From an uncultured Bacilli bacterium (GTDB lineage: Bacteria; Bacillota_I; Bacilli_A; RF39; UBA660), in NCBI GenBank assembly GCA_934096105.1, contig CAKOLH010000003.1:16735-80734 (forward strand): DNA of 64,000 bases, given 5' to 3'. The notes beneath the pieces were generated by a model. It was not told the DNA's origin. It ran no database searches and worked only from the letters and a program-made list of their open reading frames with translations. Below, piece after piece: positions 33,162 to 42,036 of the stretch. Numbering within the stretch: position 1 is the first letter of the stretch; the number at the start of each line of letters is the position of its first letter. Both the position numbers and the translations under genes were made by a program.

Positions 33162-35187
33162 ATATAATATCAAAAATCTAGATTGTGCCAACTGTGCAAA
33201 GAAAATAGAAGAAAAACTAAATAAAGACAAAAACATCAAAAAAGCTATAGTAAATTTTAGTACATCAACAGTATCTGTGGAAACAGACTTAGAAAAACCA
33301 TTTGAATATGTTAAACAAATAATTAGTGAAGTAGAACCAGATGTCATACTAAGTGAAGAAAAATTAAAAGAAAATAACTATAAAATATTTTATCAAATCC
33401 TAGTAGGAGGTATATTAGGATTAATAGGCTGTATAACAAAATTACCATATCATTTAAATCTAATTCTAATTATAATAAGCTATATAGTATTAGTATATAG
33501 TACCTTTATAACCGCTATTAAACAGTTATCAAAAAAAGTAATTAATGAAAACCTATTAATAGTAATATCAACAATAGGAGCCTTCGTATTAGGAGAGTTA
33601 CATGAAGGACTAATGGTAATATTTCTATATGAACTAGGAAAAGCCCTAGAAAAATTAGCCATTAATAGAAGTAGAAAATCAGTATCAGAACTAATGAATA
33701 TAAAAGAAGAAAACTCTAATTTAAAAGAAGAAGATACCATAAAAGTAGTACCAACAGAAACCATAAAAGTAGGCGATATAATTGTCGTAAAAGAAGGCGA
33801 AAAAGTACCACTAGATGGAATAATAATAGAAGGAAATGCCATGCTAGATACTAGTGCCCTAACAGGAGAATCAGAATTATTAAATACTACCATAGGTAGT
33901 GAAGTATTATCCGGAAGTATCAACAAAAGTGGTTTAATAGAAGTAAAAGTAACTTCCATATACAAAAACTCAACAGTAAGTAAAATATTATCACTAGTAG
34001 AAACCGCAACTGAAAGAAAAACCAAAACCGAAACAGTAGTATCAAAGTATGCCCCAGTATATACCCTAAGTGTATTAATCATAGCCATTCTAGTAGGAGC
34101 CCTTTTACCACTAATAACAAACTTAACATATACCGAAAGTATTTATAAAGCCTTAACCATAATAGTAGTATCATGCCCCTGTGCTGTTGCCATATCCGTA
34201 CCACTAGCATACTTCTCAGGAATAGGAGCTTCTTCTAAAGAAGGAATACTAATAAAAGGAAGTAATTACTTAGATAGTATAAAAAATATCCAAAAAGTAG
34301 TATTTGATAAAACAGGAACCATAACAACAGGAGAGTTTTATGTATCAAAAATAAACATTTATGATAAAAAATATACCAAAGATAAAGTGTTAGAATTATG
34401 TGCTAAAGGAGAAAGTCTATCTAACCATCCTATCGCCGCATCAATAATTAAAGAGTATGGTAAAAAAGTATCAACCGAAGATATCAAAGAACATAGAGAA
34501 TACCAAGGTAGAGGTATAACCTATAAATATAAAGATCAAAATATCAAAATAGGAAATTCCAAGTTCTGTAATCAAAAAGAAACCAAAAATATCTATCTAA
34601 TGATTAATGATAAGTTAGTTGCTGAATTAGAAATAAAAGACGAAATAAAAGAAAGCGCTAAAGAAACAATCAAAGTACTTAAAGATATGAATATAGAAAC
34701 CTATATGTTTACTGGCGATAATAAAGAAAAAGCCATAGAAATAGCTAAAAAAATAGGAATAAAAAATGTCTTTTATGAAATGCTTCCTAGTGATAAATAT
34801 CAAAAACTAGAAGAATTAATAAATACTAAGAAAGAAAAAGAATTAGTATCATTTGTAGGAGATGGCATAAATGATGCCCCAGTACTAGCCTTATCAGATA
34901 TAGGAATATCAATGGGTAGTCTAGGTAGTGATTCCGCTATCGAAGCCTCAGATGTAGTAATAATGAATGATAACTTATCAAAAATAATAACCGCTATAAA
35001 AATATCACAAAAAACAAATAAAATAATCAAAGAAAATCTAATATTTGCCATTACCATAAAACTATTAGTATTAATATTAACCATACTAGGATTATCCACC
35101 ATGTGGGAAGCAGTATTCGCAGATGTTGGAGTAACAGTACTATGTATTCTAAATACATTAAGACTATTAAAGAATAACCAGTTGTAA
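33151..35187 (+). CDS. cadA: P1B-type Zn2+/Cd2+/Pb2+-exporting ATPase
   Basis: 678 residues. One N-terminal heavy-metal domain has NLDCANCAKKIE (CxxC). The transmembrane metal site SCPCAVAISVPLA is the CPC of the P1B-2 group, and the phosphorylation motif is DKTGTIT; TGES and GDGINDAP are present. It exports divalent soft metals across the membrane. It forms an operon with the ArsR repressor and the His-tailed membrane protein. Subgroup P1B-2 (Zn/Cd) rather than Cu is supported by the D in the last helix (FADVGVT). Confidence 0.92.
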   Translation: MKYKYNIKNLDCANCAKKIEEKLNKDKNIKKAIVNFSTSTVSVETDLEKPFEYVKQIISEVEPDVILSEEKLKENNYKIFYQILVGGILGLIGCITKLPYHLNLILIIISYIVLVYSTFITAIKQLSKKVINENLLIVISTIGAFVLGELHEGLMVIFLYELGKALEKLAINRSRKSVSELMNIKEENSNLKEEDTIKVVPTETIKVGDIIVVKEGEKVPLDGIIIEGNAMLDTSALTGESELLNTTIGSEVLSGSINKSGLIEVKVTSIYKNSTVSKILSLVETATERKTKTETVVSKYAPVYTLSVLIIAILVGALLPLITNLTYTESIYKALTIIVVSCPCAVAISVPLAYFSGIGASSKEGILIKGSNYLDSIKNIQKVVFDKTGTITTGEFYVSKINIYDKKYTKDKVLELCAKGESLSNHPIAASIIKEYGKKVSTEDIKEHREYQGRGITYKYKDQNIKIGNSKFCNQKETKNIYLMINDKLVAELEIKDEIKESAKETIKVLKDMNIETYMFTGDNKEKAIEIAKKIGIKNVFYEMLPSDKYQKLEELINTKKEKELVSFVGDGINDAPVLALSDIGISMGSLGSDSAIEASDVVIMNDNLSKIITAIKISQKTNKIIKENLIFAITIKLLVLILTILGLSTMWEAVFADVGVTVLCILNTLRLLKNNQL

Positions 35188-35233
35188 TAAATAAAAAAAT
35201 AATATATAATTATCTTATAAATAGGAGGAACAA

Positions 35234-35776
35234 ATGGATATAGTAATTGGAATAATATTTATATCACTAATTGGAACACTACTACATTTTATGTATGAAT
35301 GGTCAGGTCATAATAAAGTAGTATCCCTTTTTGCAGCAGTCAATGAAAGCACTTGGGAACATATCAAAATAGCCTTAACACCAACCTTTATATGGACATT
35401 ATATGATGGAGCAGTATATGGATTAAATCAAAATTATTTCATAGCCAAAACAGCCAGTTTATTAGTAATAATATTATTAATACCACTATTATTTTATACA
35501 TATCAAATATTTACTAAAAAATCAGTATTATGGATAGATATCATCATCTTTTATTTAGCCATCATATCTAGTACATTAACATTTAAATACCTAATAAATA
35601 TAACAACCCTACCATTTTATCTAACATATATATCAGTAATAGTATTATTCATAATATTTGGATTCTACATGGTATTAACACTATTACCAATAAAAAATTT
35701 CTTATTCAAAGACCCAATAACCAATAAGTATGGTATAAAAGGACATTCCCATCATGAACATAAAGAAGAAAAATAA
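35234..35776 (+). CDS. His-tailed membrane protein (DUF6512-like)
   Basis: 180 residues with about five membrane helices and conserved polar motifs FMYEWSGHNK and AAVNESTWEHIKI near the N terminus. The C terminus GHSHHEHKEEK is rich in His and acidic residues, a plausible metal-binding tail. It lies 46 bp after the metal ATPase and likely belongs to the same operon. The DUF name is from memory and not verified. A role in zinc handling is inferred from context and the tail. Confidence 0.65.
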   Translation: MDIVIGIIFISLIGTLLHFMYEWSGHNKVVSLFAAVNESTWEHIKIALTPTFIWTLYDGAVYGLNQNYFIAKTASLLVIILLIPLLFYTYQIFTKKSVLWIDIIIFYLAIISSTLTFKYLINITTLPFYLTYISVIVLFIIFGFYMVLTLLPIKNFLFKDPITNKYGIKGHSHHEHKEEK

Positions 35777-35781
35777 TAAAA

Positions 35782-35807
35782 ATGTGTTTTAATAACATAT
35801 TTTTTTT
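35782..35807 (+). terminator. Intrinsic terminator of the metal efflux operon
   Basis: ATGTGTT pairs with AACATAT (one G-T) around TTAAT, followed by eight T. Confidence 0.7.
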
Positions 35808-35842
35808 GTTATAATAATAATGGAAAGTTAGAAGTGAAAAAA

Positions 35843-36865
35843 ATGAGAAATATATATGATGTAACATTACAAGAATTAGAAGATTATTTTATAAGTATAA
35901 ATGAAAAGCCCTTTAGAGCGGCTCAAGTATATGAAGGATTATATAAAAAAAGATATACTTCATTTGATGAAATGACTAATATTAGTAAAGAATTAAGAGA
36001 AAAACTAAAACAAGATTTCTCTTTCTATAAGATAAAACTGTTAATAAAACAAGAAAGTAAAGAAGTAAACAAATATTTATTTGAACTAGAAGATAAGAAT
36101 AGAATAGAGTCAGTACTAATGTTTCATGATTATGGAATAAGTATTTGTGTATCATCACAAGTAGGCTGCAATATGTCATGTGCCTTTTGCGAAAGTGGCA
36201 GATTAAAGAAAGTAAGAGACCTACTTGCCTATGAAATAGTAGAGCAGATTCTACTTATTGAAGAAGACATTAAAACTAGAATATCTCATGTAGTAGTTAT
36301 GGGTATTGGTGAACCATTTGATAATTATGATAATGTTATGCGTTTTGTTAAAATAATTAACTGTGGTAAAGGAATAGATATCGGTTCAAGACATATAACT
36401 ATATCAACATGTGGAGTAGTACCAGGAATCAAAAAATTTATGAAAGAAGAAGGACAGGTAAATCTAGCCATAAGCTTGCATGCTCCAAATGATGAACTAA
36501 GAAATAAGATAATGAAAATAAACAAAGCCTATCCAATAAAAGAATTAATGGATACCATAAAAGAATATATAAAACTTACTAATAGAAGAGTAACTTTTGA
36601 ATATATTATGTTAGAGGACATAAACGATAGTGAAAAAGAAGCAAAAGAATTAGTTTCACTTCTTAAAGGAATAAACTGCTACGTAAATTTAATACCATAT
36701 AATGAAACAGAAAATATTGGCTTCAAAAGAACAAAAAAGTGGAAAATTTTACAGTTTTATGATATACTTAAATCAAATAATATAAATGTAACAATAAGAA
36801 AAGAATTTGGCGGAAATGTAGATGCTGCCTGTGGACAGCTAAGAGCCAAAGCAAAAGAGGAGTGA
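35843..36865 (+). CDS. rlmN: 23S rRNA/tRNA adenine C2-methyltransferase RlmN
   Basis: 340 residues, a radical SAM enzyme. The cluster motif is CNMSCAFCESG (CxxxCxxC), and the two methyl-transfer cysteines are in STCGVVPG and AACGQLR. VMGIGEPFDNYDNV is the GGEP-like SAM site. It methylates A2503 of 23S rRNA. ATG at 35843 is preferred because GAAGTGA precedes it. It starts the chain rlmN-prpC-prkC-rsgA-rpe with the same order as in many Firmicutes. Confidence 0.92.
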   Translation: MRNIYDVTLQELEDYFISINEKPFRAAQVYEGLYKKRYTSFDEMTNISKELREKLKQDFSFYKIKLLIKQESKEVNKYLFELEDKNRIESVLMFHDYGISICVSSQVGCNMSCAFCESGRLKKVRDLLAYEIVEQILLIEEDIKTRISHVVVMGIGEPFDNYDNVMRFVKIINCGKGIDIGSRHITISTCGVVPGIKKFMKEEGQVNLAISLHAPNDELRNKIMKINKAYPIKELMDTIKEYIKLTNRRVTFEYIMLEDINDSEKEAKELVSLLKGINCYVNLIPYNETENIGFKRTKKWKILQFYDILKSNNINVTIRKEFGGNVDAACGQLRAKAKEE

Positions 36866-36869
36866 AGTT

Positions 36870-37610
36870 ATGCAGACATTTTATATGACAGATGCAGGAA
36901 AAGTAAGAACACATAATGAAGATAATGTAATAATATTAAATAATAATAACAATGAATTCATTCTTGCCGTAGCGGACGGAATGGGTGGACATAAAGCTGG
37001 AGAAGTAGCCTCTAATATAGCAATAGAACATGTTAGAGATAGTTTTGAAGAACTAGAAACACTAGGAAAAAAAGAAGATGCTATCGACTACTTAAGAAGA
37101 ATAGTAAAAGAAATAAATGAAAAAATATTTTCTTATACAAAAAATCATCCCGAGAGCAAAGGCATGGGAACAACCCTAGTAATAGCTATCAAAACAAATG
37201 ATTACATACTATATGGAAATATTGGTGATTCATCAGGATATGTAATGAAAAATGGATTATTACATAAAATAACAAAGGATCATACCTTGGTAAATTTACT
37301 TGTATCAACAGGAGAATTAACTCCAGAACAAGCTAAATTTCATCCAAGAAAAAACCTATTAACTAGAGCTCTTGGAGCAAATGATCCAATCGAAATAGAT
37401 ATTTTTGATGTAGACACTAACGTATCAGGATTATTCCTATGTAGTGATGGCCTAACAAATATGGTCGCAGATGATCAAATAGAAAAAGTATTAAATAATA
37501 AAAGTTCAATAGAGGAACAAGTAGAAAAACTAATTAAAAAGAGTAATATGCGCGGTGGTACAGATAATATATCAATTGCTTATCTAAAAAAGGAAAGTGG
37601 TGATTTATAA
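36870..37610 (+). CDS. prpC: PP2C-type serine/threonine phosphatase
   Basis: 246 residues with the PP2C motifs: TDAGKVRTHNEDNV, AVADGMGGHKAGEVAS, GMGTTLV, GNIGDSSGYV and CSDGLTNMV, plus the metal-binding Asp in RGGTDNIS. It reverses phosphorylation by PrkC, encoded 1 nt downstream (overlapping stop/start). Cytoplasmic, no membrane helix. AGGAGTGAAG gives the start. Confidence 0.94.
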   Translation: MQTFYMTDAGKVRTHNEDNVIILNNNNNEFILAVADGMGGHKAGEVASNIAIEHVRDSFEELETLGKKEDAIDYLRRIVKEINEKIFSYTKNHPESKGMGTTLVIAIKTNDYILYGNIGDSSGYVMKNGLLHKITKDHTLVNLLVSTGELTPEQAKFHPRKNLLTRALGANDPIEIDIFDVDTNVSGLFLCSDGLTNMVADDQIEKVLNNKSSIEEQVEKLIKKSNMRGGTDNISIAYLKKESGDL

Positions 37611-39385
37611 TGCTATCAAAAGGTCAAAAGATTAATGATAGATATGAAATTATTAAAACAATTGGCGAAGGTGGTATGGCTAATGTCTATTTAGCAAATG
37701 ATACAATTCTAGATAGAAAAGTTGCAATAAAAGTATTACGTGGAGATCTTTCAAATGATGAAAAGTTCATTCGTCGTTTCAAAAGAGAAGCTCTATCAGT
37801 ATCAAATTTATCACATCCAAATATTGTTGAAGTATACGATGTCGGTGAAGAAGATGGAAACTACTACATCGTAATGGAATATATTGAAGGAAAAACATTA
37901 AAACAATTACTTCAAAAAAGAGGAGCACTTACTCTAAATGAAGTAATAGATATAATGACACAGTTAACAGATGGTTTAGCTCATGCTCATGAAGCCTATA
38001 TAATTCATAGAGATATTAAACCACAAAATATAATGATTGAGGACAATGGACTAGTAAAAATAACTGACTTTGGTATAGCTATGGCTCTAAATTCAACTCA
38101 GTTAACCCAAACAAATTCAGTAATGGGTTCAGTTCATTATCTTCCTCCAGAGCAGGCTAATGGAAAAGGTTCTACAGTAAAAAGTGATATTTATTCTCTA
38201 GGAATATTAATGTATGAACTATTAACAGGTTCAGTACCATTTAAAGGAGATACTGCTGTAGAAATAGCCTTAAAACATATGAAAGAAAAAATACCAAGTA
38301 TTAGAAAACAAAATCCAACAATACCACAATCTGTTGAAAACATCGTATTAAAAGCAACTGCTAAAAATCCAAAGAACAGATATGATAATGTTAGAGATAT
38401 GTATAAAGACTTGCAGACAGCCCTTCAAAGAGATAATGAAAAGAGATTAGTATATGAATATCCAGAAAACGATCTTGAAGAGACAAAGGTTATACCGCAA
38501 GTTACTAAAGAAGTAAAACAAGTGATAGATAAACCAACAGCTAAAGAAGAAGACACCGAAGATGATTCAGTACTAAAAGAAAAGGATGAAAAAAATAAAT
38601 TACCAATCATTCTCGCAGTAGTTCTTTTAGGAACATTAATTGTACTCGCAGGTGTATACTTACTAATAACAAGTAAAGATGTAAAAGAAGTAAAAGTGCC
38701 AAATGTAGTAGGATTAACCACTGAAGAAGCTATCAAAAAAATAAAAGAAAAAGGTTTAGAATATACCACAAAGAGTGAAGAAAGTACTACTGTTGAAGAA
38801 GGAAAAGTAATAAGAACAGAACCAAAAGCCGGTTCTACTAGAACTAAGAAGAGTACAATAACAATTGTTGAATCATCAGGTAAAGAATATGTAGTTCTTG
38901 AAGACTATACCGGTCAAAACTATTATGAAATAAAAGGTAAATTAGAAGCTAAAGGCATCAAAGTAGAAATGAAAACCAAATCAGTAGAAAATGCTTCAGA
39001 ATATAAAGATAAGAAAGATAACATAATAAGTCAAGAACCAGCCTTCAATAAAGATGAAGAGACAAAATTATATGCTAATGATAGTGTTGTATTATATATA
39101 CCAGAAGTAGATGTTTATCCAGATATGGTCGCAGAAAAATGGACATTATCACAAGTAGAAGACTTTGTCAAAGAATACAATCTAACACTAGATAAATCAT
39201 ACAAAGAAACAGACGAAGTAGAAGAAGATATCGTTTTATCACAAAATAGAGCAGTAGGAGATCCAATATATGAAGGATACACATTAAAAATAACACTATC
39301 AAAGAAACCAGAAAAAAAAGATGATAAAGACAAGGATAAAAATCCAACAGATCCACTACTACCTAGTGATGAAAAGACAAATTAA
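37610..39385 (+). CDS. prkC: PASTA-domain eukaryotic-type Ser/Thr kinase
   Basis: 591 residues: kinase domain (12-275) with glycine loop GEGGMANVY, Lys in VAIKVL, HRDIKPQN and DFG; one membrane helix (about 323-345); then three extracellular PASTA repeats (about 350-560) starting VPNVVGLTTEEAI. The PASTA domains sense muropeptide or lipid II, linking growth and spore germination to phosphorylation. Lys-rich, disordered C terminus. Overlaps prpC by 1 nt. Confidence 0.95.
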   Translation: MLSKGQKINDRYEIIKTIGEGGMANVYLANDTILDRKVAIKVLRGDLSNDEKFIRRFKREALSVSNLSHPNIVEVYDVGEEDGNYYIVMEYIEGKTLKQLLQKRGALTLNEVIDIMTQLTDGLAHAHEAYIIHRDIKPQNIMIEDNGLVKITDFGIAMALNSTQLTQTNSVMGSVHYLPPEQANGKGSTVKSDIYSLGILMYELLTGSVPFKGDTAVEIALKHMKEKIPSIRKQNPTIPQSVENIVLKATAKNPKNRYDNVRDMYKDLQTALQRDNEKRLVYEYPENDLEETKVIPQVTKEVKQVIDKPTAKEEDTEDDSVLKEKDEKNKLPIILAVVLLGTLIVLAGVYLLITSKDVKEVKVPNVVGLTTEEAIKKIKEKGLEYTTKSEESTTVEEGKVIRTEPKAGSTRTKKSTITIVESSGKEYVVLEDYTGQNYYEIKGKLEAKGIKVEMKTKSVENASEYKDKKDNIISQEPAFNKDEETKLYANDSVVLYIPEVDVYPDMVAEKWTLSQVEDFVKEYNLTLDKSYKETDEVEEDIVLSQNRAVGDPIYEGYTLKITLSKKPEKKDDKDKDKNPTDPLLPSDEKTN

Positions 39386-39397
39386 TAAGGAGCATAA

Positions 39398-40231
39398 ATG
39401 GAAGGAATAATAATTAAAAATCAAAGTAACGATTACACAGTAAGAACATCAAATGGTGTATATGTTTGTAAACCAAGAGGAAAGTTTAGAAATGATAAAA
39501 TAACCCCTCTAGTAGGAGACTCAGTAATAATAGACGATATAAATAATTACCTACTAGAAATATTACCAAGAAAGAATTCTCTTATTAGACCTCCCATTGC
39601 CAATATAGATATCGCTTTAATCGCAGTATCAGTAAAAGAACCAAACTTTGATAGTAATTTATTAGATAAATTATTAACTATCATATCATTTAATAATATC
39701 GAACCAGTAATATGTCTAACCAAACTAGATTTATTAACCGAAGAAGAGAGAAATGAAATAGATAAAATTATCTCTTACTATCAAAGAATTGGTTATATAG
39801 TAACTGATAATAATAGTATTAAAGAAATAAAAAAAATAATAAAAAATAAAAAAGTAGTACTCGCAGGACAGTCAGGTGCAGGTAAATCATCTCTTCTAAA
39901 TAGATTAGATAAAAACTTATCACTTGAGACAAATGAAATATCAAAAGCTCTAGGAAGAGGAAAACATACTACAAGATGTGTAACATTATACGAAGTAGAT
40001 GGTGCATTAATCGCCGATACTCCGGGTTTCTCTTCAGTAGACTTTAGAGGAATGACTAAGTTGGATATAAGAGACAATATGAAAGAAATGTTTGATGGCT
40101 TACACTATTGTAAATATAGAGATTGTATGCATATTAAAGAAGATGGTTGTTATATAAAAAAAGAACTTGAAGAGAATAAGATACTTCCTTCAAGATATGA
40201 TAACTATAAATCTTTCATCGGAGGAAAATAA
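39398..40231 (+). CDS. rsgA: Small ribosomal subunit biogenesis GTPase RsgA
   Basis: 277 residues: OB fold, circularly permuted GTPase (TKLDLL as G4 first, then GQSGAGKSSLLNRL as G1 and DTPGFSSV as G3) and a C-terminal zinc finger with CKYRDCMHIKEDGC. It assists late 30S maturation. TAAGGAG upstream of the ATG. The next gene rpe starts 1 bp after its stop. Confidence 0.95.
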   Translation: MEGIIIKNQSNDYTVRTSNGVYVCKPRGKFRNDKITPLVGDSVIIDDINNYLLEILPRKNSLIRPPIANIDIALIAVSVKEPNFDSNLLDKLLTIISFNNIEPVICLTKLDLLTEEERNEIDKIISYYQRIGYIVTDNNSIKEIKKIIKNKKVVLAGQSGAGKSSLLNRLDKNLSLETNEISKALGRGKHTTRCVTLYEVDGALIADTPGFSSVDFRGMTKLDIRDNMKEMFDGLHYCKYRDCMHIKEDGCYIKKELEENKILPSRYDNYKSFIGGK

Positions 40232-40232
40232 C

Positions 40233-40859
40233 ATGAAAATATCAGTATCAATACTAAACTCAGAAGACAAAAAAGAAACAATAAAAACGCTAAATAATAC
40301 TAATATTTCATATATTCACATGGATGTAATGGATGGACAATTTGTCTCTCAAAAAACATTACCGTATCCAGAATTAAAAGAACTATCTAGTATATCTACA
40401 AAAAAGTTAGATATTCATTTAATGATGAATAGTCCTGAAGAGTATATAGATAATATAAAAAATTTAGATAATATTGAAAATATAACAATACATCTTGAAA
40501 TAGAAAAAAATATAAAAGAAATATTATCTAAAATAAAATCATTAGGATTTAAAAGAGGCTTATCAATAAAACCCAATACTGATATAAATAAATTAGTACC
40601 ATATCTAGATGATATAGATTTAATTTTAGTAATGACTGTAGAACCAGGACTTGGAGGTCAACAATTCCTAGAGTCAAGTACTAAGAGATTAAAAGACATA
40701 AAAGAACTAATAGGTACAAGAGATATTCTTCTTGAAGTAGATGGTGGCATCAATAATAATACCATAAATCTAGTAAAAGATGCCAATATCGCCGTAGTAG
40801 GTTCTTACATAACTAAAAGTACTGATCCAGTATCTCAAATAAATAGTTTATTAGTATAA
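40233..40859 (+). CDS. rpe: Ribulose-phosphate 3-epimerase
   Basis: 208 residues, TIM barrel: SVSILN at the start, HMDVMDGQFVSQ (metal-binding His and Asp), DIHLMM, TVEPGLGGQQF and EVDGGINNNT. It interconverts ribulose 5-phosphate and xylulose 5-phosphate in the pentose phosphate pathway. ATG at 40233 follows CGGAGGAAAA; longer readings overlap rsgA. Order rsgA-rpe is as in Bacillus. Thiamine pyrophosphokinase (thiN), which often follows, is absent. Confidence 0.93.
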   Translation: MKISVSILNSEDKKETIKTLNNTNISYIHMDVMDGQFVSQKTLPYPELKELSSISTKKLDIHLMMNSPEEYIDNIKNLDNIENITIHLEIEKNIKEILSKIKSLGFKRGLSIKPNTDINKLVPYLDDIDLILVMTVEPGLGGQQFLESSTKRLKDIKELIGTRDILLEVDGGINNNTINLVKDANIAVVGSYITKSTDPVSQINSLLV

Positions 40860-40863
40860 AAAT

Positions 40864-40903
40864 AAACTCCCTTCTTAATAATAATAAAGAAAGGAGTTTT
40901 TAA
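40864..40903 (+). terminator. Terminator-like hairpin that also contains the next ribosome binding site
   Basis: AAACTCCCTTCTT pairs with AAGAAAGGAGTTT (13 bp, one mismatch) around a 10-nt loop, then T run. The 3' arm includes AAAGGAG, the binding site for the 36-residue ORF at 40905, so the same hairpin could terminate rpe and mask that site. Confidence 0.7.
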
Positions 40904-40904
40904 T

Positions 40905-41015
40905 ATGTCAGAAAACAAAAATATAGATAAGGAAATAATCGAAGAAGAATATATGCTAGGTAAAGAATATTATAGCAAAATATTAGAATTAGCCAGAGAA
41001 GAAAAAACAAAGTAA
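40905..41015 (+). CDS. 36-residue charged protein
   Basis: A short ORF with a good ribosome binding site (AAAGGAG) placed inside a terminator-like hairpin. The product is acidic and helical: MSENKNIDKEIIEEEY followed by MLGKEYYSKILELAR and a basic tail. It occupies the region where Bacillus has spoVM, but it shows no resemblance to SpoVM. Function unknown; reality rests on the ribosome binding site and clean start and stop. Confidence 0.45.
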   Translation: MSENKNIDKEIIEEEYMLGKEYYSKILELAREEKTK

Positions 41016-41070
41016 TTAATCTTGTCTAAATATACTATTTATGATACTATATATGTGAAAGAAGGGTATT

Positions 41071-41721
41071 ATGGATATTATTTATAATGGTGAAATATAT
41101 TTAAAAAAAGGACCAGAAATTTATAACCCAAGTGCTGATATAAAAGAAATAGATGAAAAAATAGAAGAATTACAAAAACTTTTTACTGAAGATCCTAATC
41201 TTTTTACACTTGGTGTTATAGAATTATCAAAGAGTGTAAAATCATCTTTAGAAAAGGAAAGAGGTAAATTAGATTACAGTGGTACAGACACCTTTTGGAG
41301 ATTATATACTAATGATGGTATAAACTTATTAATGAGAGATGCTTTTCAAGAAAGAAAATATAATGGTGTTGAAGAAATGAAAAGAATATATATGAAACTA
41401 TCAGAGTTTTTAAACGAATCATCATTTATTGGGAAAGAATTTGTAAGAACAACACCAATTAGAAAGAATGGTATGCTAGATACTAGCTATACTTCTCCAT
41501 TAAAAGAAAAAAATATTGTTCTATATGCCAAGAATGACCTGTTTCTCGCAGTAAAAAGAAAAATTGAGCAAGATAAATTAATAGAGAGATACATTCTTAT
41601 TAATTCAAATTATATAAAAGACAGAAACTATGAATTCTATGGAAATATTTATCCAGAATATAAAGATAAAACCAAAGTATATAAACTTATTCGAAGACAA
41701 TTAGAAAAAGAAAAAATATAA
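41071..41721 (+). CDS. Conserved-looking hypothetical protein
   Basis: 216 residues, soluble, charged, mostly helical. N terminus MDIIYNGEIYLKKGPEIYNP; middle SKSVKSSLEKERGKLDYSG; C terminus ends KVYKLIRRQLEKEKI. No membrane helix, signal or recognised motif. AAAGAAGGG provides the ribosome binding site and a terminator follows. I do not recognise it. Confidence 0.6.
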   Translation: MDIIYNGEIYLKKGPEIYNPSADIKEIDEKIEELQKLFTEDPNLFTLGVIELSKSVKSSLEKERGKLDYSGTDTFWRLYTNDGINLLMRDAFQERKYNGVEEMKRIYMKLSEFLNESSFIGKEFVRTTPIRKNGMLDTSYTSPLKEKNIVLYAKNDLFLAVKRKIEQDKLIERYILINSNYIKDRNYEFYGNIYPEYKDKTKVYKLIRRQLEKEKI

Positions 41722-41722
41722 A

Positions 41723-41750
41723 AGAGACAATTATAGTCTCATTTTTATTT
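41723..41750 (+). terminator. Intrinsic terminator
   Basis: GAGAC pairs with GTCTC around a 7-nt loop, followed by TTTTTATTT. Confidence 0.65.
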
Positions 41751-41767
41751 ATTAATTATTATATAAC

Positions 41768-41792
41768 AAAAAAAGATAGAGTATTCTATCTT
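41768..41792 (-). terminator. Intrinsic terminator of the bL28-like gene
   Basis: On the minus strand AAGATAGA pairs perfectly with TCTATCTT around a 4-nt loop, then T run. Confidence 0.8.
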
Positions 41793-41794
41793 AA

Positions 41795-41971
41795 TTATGC
41801 TAATTCATTATTCTTTTTCATAGCTCTAGCTTCTCTAACACTAGTCTTAACTTTACTACCATCTTTTAAAGTAACAGTAGTCATATTTACTTTTTGAGTA
41901 CCTTTAGTTATTTTAAGACAGTTAGGTCTATTATTTACAGATCTAGTCTTTTTAGTTGATATATTTTCCAT
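41795..41971 (-). CDS. rpmB: Divergent ribosomal protein bL28 candidate
   Basis: 58 residues on the minus strand, with GAGGAGG perfectly placed before the ATG at 41971. The C-terminal half TVTLKDGSKVKTSVREARAMKK resembles the bL28 stretch with a DG turn, Val-rich strands and ARALK. The N terminus has KKTRSVNNRP, where bL28 has a basic GxNxxH segment, but the usual Cys/Gly and His are missing. Position after rsgA-rpe on the opposite strand is exactly where rpmB sits in Bacillus. The product is short, basic and has its own terminator, as expected for a ribosomal protein. Confidence 0.55.
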   Translation of the reverse strand: MENISTKKTRSVNNRPNCLKITKGTQKVNMTTVTLKDGSKVKTSVREARAMKKNNELA

Positions 41972-42036
41972 AGAATTACCTCCTCATCAGTTCGTTATTA
42001 ACTTTACCATAAAAATACCATTTAGTCAAGTAATTA

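Noticed and set aside
33480..34088. 202-codon minus-strand ORF inside cadA
   Set aside because: Opposite strand of a clear P-type ATPase; no start signals.
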